From an uncultured Bacilli bacterium (GTDB lineage: Bacteria > Bacillota_I > Bacilli_A > RF39 > UBA660): a DNA stretch of 64,000 bases. The stretch lies in assembly GCA_934182615.1 (NCBI GenBank), contig CAKPRO010000007.1, positions 1 to 64,000 of the forward strand. Direction: 5' to 3'. Under the pieces are notes generated by a model. That model made no database searches, was not told the DNA's origin, and saw only the letters and a program-made list of their open reading frames with translations. Made by a program: the position numbers and the translations under genes. Of this stretch, positions 16,146 to 23,865 are shown one piece after another (position 1 is the first letter of the stretch; every line of letters begins with the position of its first letter).

Positions 16146-18380
16146 TTATTCATCACTATCATCTTTTACTTCTTTCTTTATTAATACTTCTCTTGGCTTA
16201 GAACCATTTTGTGGCCCTATTATACCTCTTTCTTCTAGTAAATCTACTATTCTAGCAGCTCTATTATATCCAATACGATATTTTCTTTGAATAAGAGAAG
16301 CCGATATTTTACCAAATTCCATAGCGAAATCTACGATATCATTATATAATGGGTCATCATATTCTTCTTTTGATTCATAACCATCATCATACTTAGCATT
16401 ATCTCCATTCTCACTACCACTCTTATCTTCCGTAAGTGAGTGATCATAATTAGCTTTTTGTTGTGATATTGTATAATCTACTATTTTTTGAAGTTCTTCA
16501 TCACTTACAAAAGCACCTTGTATTCTTATTGGAACATTCTCACCCATTGGCTTAAATAACATATCACCTTTACCAAGTAATTTTTCTGCTCCAGTTTGGT
16601 CTAGTATTGTTCTAGAATCTATTGATGATGATACAGCAAATGATATTCTAGATGGAATATTAGCCTTAACAACACCAGTAATAACATCAGTAGAAGGTCT
16701 CTGTGTTGCTACGATTAAGTGAATACCCGCAGCTCTAGCCATTTGCGTAATTCTCATGATTGAGTCTTCAACATCTTTAGCGGCTACTAACATAAGATCT
16801 GCTAACTCATCGATAATAAATACTATATATGGCATCTTAACATAATCTGTATTAGTTTCACACATTTTATTATATGCTGTAATGTTTTTACACTTAGTAT
16901 CTTCAAATACTTGGTATCTTCTTTCCATTTCTACAACAATATTCTTTAAAGCAATAGAAGCTTTCTTAGGATCAGTAACAACTGGCGTAAGTAAGTGTGG
17001 AACACCATTATACATTGATAATTCTACCTTTTTAGGGTCAACCATTACTAATTTTACTTCATCTGGTCTAGCTCTCATAAGAATAGAAGCTATAACACAG
17101 TTAATACATACTGATTTACCACTACCAGTAGCACCGGCTATTAAAAGGTGTGGTGTTGCATTAATTTCAGCCCATTTAACAGTACCCATTATATCTTTAC
17201 CAAGTCCAACAGCAAGAATACTCTTCTCACTAGGAGCAGGTAATTTAGATAGTATCTCTCTAAATGAAACAGCAGAGTTTACTTTATTAGGAAGTTCTAT
17301 ACCAATAGTACTCTTTCCTGGAATAGGAGCCTGTATTCTAACATCTTTAGCGGCTAAATTAAGAGCTATTTCTTTCTGAATAGAAAGTAATTTATTTACT
17401 TTAGTACCAGCCTTTAATTCAAGTTCATATTGGGTAACTGATGGTCCAATATGACACTCTTTAATCTTACCAGGAATATCAAAGTCGGCTAATACTTTTT
17501 CTAAAGTTGCAATATTTTGTTTAACTGCTTCAATATTTTCTTTATCATTACCAGCCTTAGCTACTTTAAGTAAACTAAGAGGTGGTAGTTTATAATTTAG
17601 ATTAATTTCTGGTTTTTCCATTACATTATCTTCATTAGCAGGAGCCACTACTTCGCTACTAGCGGATTTTATTGGAATATCTGGTTCACTAACTACTTCT
17701 TTTTCACTAACTTTATCTATGTCTTTAGAAGACAATATAATTCTTTTATCTTCTTCTTCACCATGTACTTTTTCTTTCTTTTCATGCTTAATCTTAGGTA
17801 CTTTAATTTTCTTAATTAAATCTATAATACTAGTATTAAATAATAATATTGTACCTATAACTATTAAAGTAATAACTACTATCTTAGTACCATCTCTAAA
17901 TAAACTATAGAATAAATAAGTAAATAAAGCTCCTATCATACCTCCACCACTATTAGAGATATAATAACTAAAACTATCTACTAATCCTTTATTTGAAGAA
18001 GCATCAAATGCTTTTAATAAATTATCAAAAGTATCTGTAATAATTTTTACTCCTTCTTGACTATTTAATGTTATATATTTTACATGTAATAATACTAAGA
18101 ATGAAATAACTATTATATAAAAACCAATCCATCTTAAACTACTAAAATCAGGCATCTTTCTTTTTAATATTAGATATCCTCCTAGTAATAATAAACCCAT
18201 TAATAAGAATATATAAATATTTCCTACTAAAAAGATAGCAAATGCTCTAATAAAATTACCCGCAGGTCCATATGCTCCAATTCCTATAATTGAAGCTAAT
18301 ATTAATATAATACCTATTACTTCATTACTATATTCAAATTTCTTTTTTCCATCATCTTTTTTCTTTTTTTTCTTAGCCAT
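16146..18380 (-). CDS. ftsK: DNA translocase FtsK/SpoIIIE
   Basis: 744 residues. Four N-terminal transmembrane helices (about 20-180) are followed by a linker, then a RecA-type motor (Walker A GATGSGKSV about 410, Walker B IVFIIDELADLM). A winged-helix gamma domain follows (about 665-735, FGKISASLIQRKYRIGYNRAARIVDLLE) that reads KOPS/SRS-type sites. It pumps chromosomal DNA at the division septum. Shorter linker than enterobacterial FtsK, standard for Bacillota. Own promoter at 18405-18433 and a paired-hairpin element further upstream. Confidence 0.95.
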   Translation of the reverse strand: MAKKKKKKDDGKKKFEYSNEVIGIILILASIIGIGAYGPAGNFIRAFAIFLVGNIYIFLLMGLLLLGGYLILKRKMPDFSSLRWIGFYIIVISFLVLLHVKYITLNSQEGVKIITDTFDNLLKAFDASSNKGLVDSFSYYISNSGGGMIGALFTYLFYSLFRDGTKIVVITLIVIGTILLFNTSIIDLIKKIKVPKIKHEKKEKVHGEEEDKRIILSSKDIDKVSEKEVVSEPDIPIKSASSEVVAPANEDNVMEKPEINLNYKLPPLSLLKVAKAGNDKENIEAVKQNIATLEKVLADFDIPGKIKECHIGPSVTQYELELKAGTKVNKLLSIQKEIALNLAAKDVRIQAPIPGKSTIGIELPNKVNSAVSFREILSKLPAPSEKSILAVGLGKDIMGTVKWAEINATPHLLIAGATGSGKSVCINCVIASILMRARPDEVKLVMVDPKKVELSMYNGVPHLLTPVVTDPKKASIALKNIVVEMERRYQVFEDTKCKNITAYNKMCETNTDYVKMPYIVFIIDELADLMLVAAKDVEDSIMRITQMARAAGIHLIVATQRPSTDVITGVVKANIPSRISFAVSSSIDSRTILDQTGAEKLLGKGDMLFKPMGENVPIRIQGAFVSDEELQKIVDYTISQQKANYDHSLTEDKSGSENGDNAKYDDGYESKEEYDDPLYNDIVDFAMEFGKISASLIQRKYRIGYNRAARIVDLLEERGIIGPQNGSKPREVLIKKEVKDDSDE

Positions 18381-18404
18381 CTTATCAATCCTCTACTCGT
18401 ATTA

Positions 18405-18433
18405 ATTATAACATTTCTAGATATAAATGTAAA
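18405..18433 (-). promoter_or_regulatory. Promoter of ftsK
   Basis: -35 TTTACA (18428-18433), 17 bp spacer, -10 TATAAT (18405-18410), 25 bp before the ftsK start. Confidence 0.65.
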
Positions 18434-18465
18434 TGTTTTATAGTTAGTTTTATAGTTATTTTATT

Positions 18466-18544
18466 GTTTATTATAGCCATTAAAGCCTATATATATAATA
18501 GTCTTTAATGGTTATGAATAGCCTATAGTCTATTCATAATAAAC
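18466..18544 (-). repeat. Paired-hairpin element, copy E3 (three-way junction)
   Basis: Between dnaJ's terminator and the ftsK promoter. Outer stem 18466-18474/18536-18544 (9 bp). First inner hairpin has stem TTATGAATAG/CTATTCATAA (18512-18521 with 18530-18539) and loop ACTATAGG. After a CC, the second hairpin has stem ATTAAAG/CTTTAAT (18479-18485 with 18503-18509) and a longer loop ACT...AGG. Loop, linker and order match E1 and E2. No terminator follows, so an RNA role is less clear here. Confidence 0.45.
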
Positions 18545-18591
18545 TATCATATTTGGGGTGAAATACTTTCTAACTTAGATAATTCCAAATA

Positions 18592-18611
18592 AAAAGACTA
18601 ATTTCTTAGTC
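18592..18611 (-). terminator. Terminator of the hrcA-dnaJ operon
   Basis: GACTAA/TTAGTC hairpin with loop GAAA on the minus strand, followed by TTTTT. It overlaps the dnaJ stop codon. Confidence 0.8.
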
Positions 18612-19715
18612 CTTTAACTTTTTATTATATTTAGTAAATTCACTATCATCATCTAATTCTGTTTCTGATAATAATTTGAATAGTTCTTTTTGTTTTCTAT
18701 TAATCTTTGAAGGTATTACGACATTAATGATAACATACATATCACCTTTCTTATTATTAATATCACTATCTATTCCTTTACCTTTTAATCTTAATTTAGT
18801 ACCATTCTTAGTACCATCAGGTATTGTTACATAAGCATTACCATATAATGTTGGTATTTCTTTCTTACATCCTAAGACTGCTTCAGTTATAGTAAGTGGT
18901 ACTTCTATATAAATGTCATTGCCATCTCTTTTATAGAAGGAATCTTCTTTTACAGCAAATTCGATATATAAGTCTCCTGGCTCACCACCATTAGTACCGG
19001 CTTCTCCTTTACCCGCTAATCTTAGTCTATTACCTGTATCTACTCCTTTAGGAATAGTTACAGTAAGGGTTTTCTTTTTAACTACTTTACCTGTTCCTTT
19101 ACAAGATGTACATAGTTTATCAAATGACGAACCTGTTCCACCACAATGTGGACAAGTAGTTCTCGATAAGAAAGAACCAAACATCGTACTCTGCTGACGA
19201 GTTACTGTTCCCGAACCTTTACATTCAGGACAAGTATGTTTACCAAAGCCACCTTCGCCATGACATTCACTACACTCGTCTTCACATTCTACTTCGATAT
19301 CTCTCTTACTACCATGAACTGCTTCTTCAAAAGTAACAGTCATTCTGTATAGTAAATCACTACCGGCTTGTTTTCTCTTTCCACCTCTAGATGAACTTGT
19401 TCTAAAACCAAAGTTTTTAAGTACTTCTTCCATAATATCGCCATAGTCACTAAAGTCAAAGCCATCAAATCCTGAAAAGCCACCTTGAGAATTAGTAAAT
19501 GCACTATGACCAAATTGGTCGTACTGTTTCCTCTTATTTTCGTCAGATAGTACAGCATAAGCCTCCTGACACTCTTTAAACTTTTCAGCAGCATTTTCTT
19601 CTTTAGAAACATCAGGGTGATACTTCTTGGCTAATTTTCTAAATGCTGATTTTATTTCATCTTGGGTAGCGGTCTTTGGTACTCCCAGTACCTCATAATA
19701 ATCTTTTTTATCCAT
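18606..19715 (-). CDS. dnaJ: Chaperone DnaJ
   Basis: About 369 residues. J domain (1-70) with HPD in KKYHPDVSK, a Gly/Phe-rich linker, a zinc region with four CxxCxGxG repeats (about 140-215), and the C-terminal substrate domains. Stimulates the DnaK ATPase and delivers clients. The ATG at 19715 has GGAGG 6 nt upstream; a longer TTG version lacks one. Last gene of the heat-shock operon. Confidence 0.96.
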   Translation of the reverse strand: MDKKDYYEVLGVPKTATQDEIKSAFRKLAKKYHPDVSKEENAAEKFKECQEAYAVLSDENKRKQYDQFGHSAFTNSQGGFSGFDGFDFSDYGDIMEEVLKNFGFRTSSSRGGKRKQAGSDLLYRMTVTFEEAVHGSKRDIEVECEDECSECHGEGGFGKHTCPECKGSGTVTRQQSTMFGSFLSRTTCPHCGGTGSSFDKLCTSCKGTGKVVKKKTLTVTIPKGVDTGNRLRLAGKGEAGTNGGEPGDLYIEFAVKEDSFYKRDGNDIYIEVPLTITEAVLGCKKEIPTLYGNAYVTIPDGTKNGTKLRLKGKGIDSDINNKKGDMYVIINVVIPSKINRKQKELFKLLSETELDDDSEFTKYNKKLKD

Positions 19716-19768
19716 ATTTTCCTCCAAGTACAAGTATAAAGCTCTAGAAAGCTAGAGCTTTTACTTAA

Positions 19769-21592
19769 TTATTTTTCTTCGAATTCAGCATCCATTACAT
19801 TGTCGTCTTTTTTATCTTCTTTTGGTGCTTCTTCAGTAGTATTACTTTCTTGTCCTTCTTTAGCAGCACTTTCATAAACCTTAGTAGCAAGAGCATTAGC
19901 CTTCTCTAATAATTTATCTTTAGCCTCAGTGATTTCTTTAGCATCTTCGCCTTCCATAGCTTTCTTAGTCTTTTCAATTAACTCTTCAGCTTCTTTCTTA
20001 TCACTATCAGTTACTTTATCACCAAGATCTTTAATAGCCTTTTCAGTCATATTAATAATTTGTTCTGCTTCATTCTTAGCATCTGCTAATTCTTTCTTCT
20101 TAGCATCTGCTTCTTTATTCTTTTCTGCTTCTTTCATCATTTTATCGATTTCTTCATCACTTAATGTGTTAGTAGCAGTAATAGTAATTGATTGTTCTTT
20201 CTTAGTACCTAAATCTTTTGCTTTAACATTAACAATACCATTAGCATCTATATCAAATGTAACCTCAATTTGTGGTACTCCTCTAGGTGCAGGTGGAATG
20301 TTAGTTAATTGGAAGTTACCAAGTGTCTTATTATCATTAGCCATTGGTCTCTCACCTTGTAATACATGGATATCAACAGCAGGTTGATTATCAGCAGCAG
20401 TTGAGAACACTTGACTCTTACTAGTAGGAATTGTAGTATTTCTAGGTATTAATACTGTCATTACTCCTCCTAATGTTTCAATACCAAGTGATAATGGTGT
20501 TACATCTAGAAGTACGATATCATTAACATCTCCTGTTAATACTCCACCTTGAATAGCGGCTCCCATAGCTACTACTTCATCAGGGTTAACTTCTTTAGAA
20601 GGTTCTTTATTTAATTCTTTCTTAACTAGTTCTTGTACACAAGGTATTCTAGTAGAACCTCCTACTAATAATACTTTATCAATATCTTTAGCAGATAAGT
20701 TAGCATCTTTTAAAGCTTTTCTTACTGGTTCAGTAGTAGATTCTACTAAATCACTAATTAAGTCTTCAAATTTAGCTCTAGTTAAACTCATATTTAAATG
20801 AATTGGACCATCAGTACCTTGTGATATAAATGGTAATGATATTTCAGTAGTAGTCATACCACTAAGATCTTTTTTAGCTTTTTCAGCAGCATCTTTAACT
20901 CTTTGCATAGCCATTTTATCTTTAGTTAAGTCTACACTAGTTTCTTTCTTAAATTCACTTACGATGTAATCCATAACTCTTTCATCAAAGTCATCACCAC
21001 CTAAATGGTTATTACCACTAGTAGATTTAACTTCAAATACACCATCACCTAACTCTAGGATAGATACATCAAATGTACCACCACCTAAGTCATATACAAG
21101 TACTGTTTGGTTTTTATCTTGTTTATCTAGACCATAAGCAAGAGCTGCTGCTGTTGGTTCATTGATAATTCTTTCTACCTCTAAACCAGCAATTTTACCA
21201 GCATTCTTAGTAGCTTGTCTTTGAGCATCATTAAAGTATGCAGGTACCGTAATAACTGCTTTATTAACAGTTTCTCCTAAGTATGCTTCAGCAGTCTTCT
21301 TAAGATCTCCTAGTATCATAGCGGATACTTCTTCTGGAGAATATTCTTTTCCATTTGCAGATACTTTTTCACTAGTACCCATTTTTCTTTTAATTGAAGA
21401 TATTGTATCTTTATTAGTTACCATTTGGTTTTTAGCCTTTTGACCTACAATTATATCTCCATTTTTAAATGCTACTACTGATGGAGTTGTTCTCATACCC
21501 TCAGGGTTTGTTATAACTTTTGCTTCACCTCCATCGTATACAGCAACACAACTATTAGTTGTTCCTAAATCTATTCCTATAATTTTACTCAT
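19769..21592 (-). CDS. dnaK: Chaperone DnaK (Hsp70)
   Basis: About 607 residues, normal length. The nucleotide-binding domain starts IGIDLGTTNSCVAV; phosphate motifs VYDLGGGTFDVS and LVGGSTRIP are present. Linker DVTPLSLGIET is followed by the substrate domain and a charged C-terminus ending in EFEEK. The ATG at 21592 is preferred over 21601, which crowds its ribosome site. Works with GrpE and DnaJ of the same operon. Confidence 0.97.
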   Translation of the reverse strand: MSKIIGIDLGTTNSCVAVYDGGEAKVITNPEGMRTTPSVVAFKNGDIIVGQKAKNQMVTNKDTISSIKRKMGTSEKVSANGKEYSPEEVSAMILGDLKKTAEAYLGETVNKAVITVPAYFNDAQRQATKNAGKIAGLEVERIINEPTAAALAYGLDKQDKNQTVLVYDLGGGTFDVSILELGDGVFEVKSTSGNNHLGGDDFDERVMDYIVSEFKKETSVDLTKDKMAMQRVKDAAEKAKKDLSGMTTTEISLPFISQGTDGPIHLNMSLTRAKFEDLISDLVESTTEPVRKALKDANLSAKDIDKVLLVGGSTRIPCVQELVKKELNKEPSKEVNPDEVVAMGAAIQGGVLTGDVNDIVLLDVTPLSLGIETLGGVMTVLIPRNTTIPTSKSQVFSTAADNQPAVDIHVLQGERPMANDNKTLGNFQLTNIPPAPRGVPQIEVTFDIDANGIVNVKAKDLGTKKEQSITITATNTLSDEEIDKMMKEAEKNKEADAKKKELADAKNEAEQIINMTEKAIKDLGDKVTDSDKKEAEELIEKTKKAMEGEDAKEITEAKDKLLEKANALATKVYESAAKEGQESNTTEEAPKEDKKDDNVMDAEFEEK

Positions 21593-21609
21593 ATTTATCA
21601 TTTCCTTTC

Positions 21610-21825
21610 TTATTTATCATCATCAAAGTCATGAATGACTTTAATATTTTTTTCTTTATTTATATTTTCCTCTTTTTTATTCTTTTTTATATTCATGTAT
21701 AATAGATAACTAACTAAAGCAATTAATATTACTGGTAATAGCCAAATAACAAACTTAACTGCTAGAACTGCTAGTAATATTGATACTATTATATATATTA
21801 TTTCTTTTATGGTATCTTTATTCAT
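21610..21825 (-). CDS. Small membrane protein inside the heat-shock operon
   Basis: 71 residues: two closely spaced hydrophobic helices (about 10-45) and a charged Lys/Glu/Asp tail ending HDFDDDK. Not a recognised family. It overlaps grpE by 8 nt at its start and ends 17 bp before dnaK, so it is translationally coupled within hrcA-grpE-X-dnaK. The usual Bacillus order has no gene here. A membrane-stress role is only a guess from the position. Confidence 0.7.
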   Translation of the reverse strand: MNKDTIKEIIYIIVSILLAVLAVKFVIWLLPVILIALVSYLLYMNIKKNKKEENINKEKNIKVIHDFDDDK

Positions 21826-22393
21826 TTACTTTCACCATAGCAGTTCTAAGTACTCTATCTTTATACATATAACCTTTTTGTAACACTACTGTTACAACTC
21901 CTGATTCTTTAGTTTCATCATGATCAACAACAACAGCTTGTTCTAGTGCTGGATCAAATTCTTTACCTAAACAATCTATTTCTTTTACTTCAAACTTTTC
22001 AAGTAAATCTTTTATTTGTTTATACATAAGTTTAAAGCCTTCTAGAAACTTAGATACTTCATCTTCTAAGTTATCATCATCCATACTTATTGCTCTTTCA
22101 AAGTTATCTAAGATAGGAAGAAAACCTTTTAAAATATCTTCTTCAGCATATTTTATTATTCTATTAGTTTCTTCATCTTTTCTTCTTTTATAATTAATAA
22201 GTTCAGCTTGACTTCTTAGAAGTGCCTCCTCTAGATTCTTTATTTTATCTTCTAGTTTATTATCACCACAAGAGCATTCTTCACTACAAGTACACTCTTC
22301 TTTAGCCTCTTTGCAGTTACATTCTTCATTACTGCAATGTTCTTTCTTTATTTCTTTTTCTTCTTTTTTATGTTTATTATTCTTCTTTTCCAC
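21818..22393 (-). CDS. grpE: GrpE nucleotide exchange factor with Cys-rich N-terminus
   Basis: 191 residues from GTG 22393 (GGAGG 5 nt upstream). The long coiled coil (about 47-95), FLPILDNFERA and the C-terminal beta domain (GKEFDPALEQAV...VVTVVLQKGYMYKDRVLRTAMVKV) are standard GrpE. It releases ADP from DnaK. The odd part is residues 19-42, which carry seven Cys (20, 25, 27, 34, 36, 40, 42) and one His. GrpE N-termini are usually just acidic and Cys-free. Overlaps hrcA by 17 nt. Confidence 0.93.
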   Translation of the reverse strand: MEKKNNKHKKEEKEIKKEHCSNEECNCKEAKEECTCSEECSCGDNKLEDKIKNLEEALLRSQAELINYKRRKDEETNRIIKYAEEDILKGFLPILDNFERAISMDDDNLEDEVSKFLEGFKLMYKQIKDLLEKFEVKEIDCLGKEFDPALEQAVVVDHDETKESGVVTVVLQKGYMYKDRVLRTAMVKVNE

Positions 22394-23390
22394 TTTGACC
22401 TCCTAAATTATTTTTAATGTAATCTAGTAGTGTTACCACTCTATCATACTCCATTCTCTTTGGTCCAATTATTGCTATTGTTCCTTCGGTTCCATCTATA
22501 TTATATTTAGTTTTAATAACTGAAACATCATCTGTAAGTTCTGTTTCACTACCAACATAAATATTTATTCCATTATCTTCTTCTTTCATTTTAGAAATAC
22601 TATCTATATCTTCAAATTTACTAAGTATTTCTTTTACTTTATCGATATTAGTAAATTCTGGTTGCTTTAACATATTAGTTCTTCCACCAAAGTAAGCATT
22701 TTCTCTTTGAGCAGAAGTAAATTCATGAAATGCATCATAGAAGGTATTATAAAGTACTTCATATTGGCCAACATAATCTTTTATAATTGGTTTTACTTCA
22801 TACTCTAGTTTTTCACTTACCTCGTTAATAGGAGTACCTATTACTAATTTATTTATTAATTCTACTGTTTTCTTTACATCTTCTTTAGGAACAGTATTTG
22901 GCAAGTATAATGTTTTATGTTGTACTACTCCTTTATCTGTTATTACTATAGATAATATTTTATTATCTTCTAGTGGAACTACTTCTACTTTCTTAAGTCT
23001 ATTTTCTTTAGAAGCACCTCCTAGTACAACTGCTGTATAGTTAGTTATTTCACTAATTATTTCTATACTTTTCTTAATTGTATCATTTAAATCTAATGTA
23101 TTATTTCTAAAAATAGTTTGAAGTTTTAACATATCTTCTCCTGTCATATTTTTAGGTTTCATTAAATTATCTACATAATACTTATAACCTTCTTCACTAG
23201 GTATTCTTCCTGATGCAAAATGATTTTTTTCTAGTAGATGTAATTCTTCTAAGGCTACCATTTCATTTCTAATTGTAGCACTAGAACATTTTAATTTCTT
23301 ACAAATATGATTTGAACTTACTGGTTTAGCAGTTCTAATATATTCTTCTACTATTACTTTTAGTATTTCATTTTGTCTCTTGGTGATCAT
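22377..23390 (-). CDS. hrcA: Heat-inducible transcription repressor HrcA
   Basis: 337 residues. Winged-helix N-terminus with the family start (ITKRQNEILKVIVEEYIRTAKPVSS) and SSATIRNEM recognition helix, followed by the GAF-like regulatory domain (GxxN-type patches FTSAQREN, GPKRMEYDRVVTLLDYI). It binds CIRCE operators and is kept active by GroEL in the well-studied species. First gene of its own operon, with two CIRCE-like sites directly upstream (autoregulation). Confidence 0.95.
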   Translation of the reverse strand: MITKRQNEILKVIVEEYIRTAKPVSSNHICKKLKCSSATIRNEMVALEELHLLEKNHFASGRIPSEEGYKYYVDNLMKPKNMTGEDMLKLQTIFRNNTLDLNDTIKKSIEIISEITNYTAVVLGGASKENRLKKVEVVPLEDNKILSIVITDKGVVQHKTLYLPNTVPKEDVKKTVELINKLVIGTPINEVSEKLEYEVKPIIKDYVGQYEVLYNTFYDAFHEFTSAQRENAYFGGRTNMLKQPEFTNIDKVKEILSKFEDIDSISKMKEEDNGINIYVGSETELTDDVSVIKTKYNIDGTEGTIAIIGPKRMEYDRVVTLLDYIKNNLGGQSGKEE

Positions 23391-23403
23391 TATATCACTT
23401 CCT

Positions 23404-23430
23404 TTAGCAATTCTTTATTTCCATTGCTAA
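23404..23430 (-). promoter_or_regulatory. CIRCE-like operator 1
   Basis: TTAGCAATT-N9-CATTGCTAA. It has the 9-9-9 geometry of CIRCE (consensus TTAGCACTC-N9-GAGTGCTAA), with the inner three bases changed. Lies between the -10 box and the hrcA start. Confidence 0.8.
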
Positions 23431-23434
23431 TATC

Positions 23435-23463
23435 ATTATATTACTATTTTTTAGCAATGTCAA
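23435..23463 (-). promoter_or_regulatory. hrcA: Promoter of hrcA operon
   Basis: Perfect consensus TTGACA (23458-23463), 17 bp, TATAAT (23435-23440). The -35 lies inside CIRCE-like site 2. Confidence 0.85.
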
Positions 23464-23477
23464 CATAAAATTGCTAA
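23451..23477 (-). promoter_or_regulatory. CIRCE-like operator 2
   Basis: TTAGCAATG-N9-AATTGCTAA, same variant arms as site 1 and the same 9-nt spacer. It covers the -35 box. Together the two sites bracket the promoter. Confidence 0.8.
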
Positions 23478-23522
23478 TTTTTTTATTTTTTTATATTTAT
23501 ATTGTAATATCATCTTACATAG

Positions 23523-23549
23523 TAGTTTATAGCCAAATTCTATAAACTA
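23523..23549 (-). repeat. Single hairpin related to paired-hairpin elements (E5)
   Basis: Perfect 10-bp stem (23523-23532 with 23540-23549) and 7-nt loop between the surface operon and the hrcA promoter. The flanking ATATGGTTGATAT is shared with the sequence before E4. A second hairpin is not seen. No gene is found in 23478-23865, apart from this, two terminators and the GC-rich tail described below. Confidence 0.35.
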
Positions 23550-23590
23550 TATATCAACCATATCTATTATATTCACAGTGGAAACTAAAA

Positions 23591-23621
23591 GAAAAAGAAC
23601 TAGTTTAGTTAAACTAATTCT
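23591..23621 (-). terminator. Terminator upstream of hrcA
   Basis: 11-bp stem 23596-23606/23611-23621 (one G.U), 4-nt loop, then TTTTTC on the minus strand. Confidence 0.7.
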
Positions 23622-23673
23622 ATTTTTTATGATTTGCCTAGTATTTTGCCGGATATTTATTATGATAAAATAA

Positions 23674-23705
23674 AGAATCTGATTTTAATTAACATTCCAG
23701 ATTCT
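23674..23705 (-). terminator. Terminator of surface-protein operon
   Basis: AGAATCTG/CAGATTCT hairpin (23674-23681 with 23698-23705) with a 16-nt loop, followed by TTATTTT on the minus strand. Confidence 0.6.
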
Positions 23706-23827
23706 CTTTAATTAGATTTAATATTTATTACCATACTTATAACTATAATTATATAAGTGTTAATACCAATTACTTATCCAAACCAAAAACCAAGGACGAC
23801 GCACGATGTTTGCAGTCCATGCTGTCT

Positions 23828-23844
23828 GCCAGACCAAGTCTGGC
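23828..23844 (-). repeat. GC-rich hairpin downstream of the variable-region-like stretch
   Basis: GCCAGAC-TTG-GTCTGGC, a 7-bp perfect stem 22 nt after the stop codon, inside the GC-rich tail (about 23790-23866). DGR targets often carry a GC-rich hairpin/cruciform just past the variable region that aids retrohoming. It is far too GC-rich for this genome and has no U-tract, so it is not a terminator. Confidence 0.5.
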
Positions 23845-23865
23845 TTAGCCGGCCCTCAAACTAGT

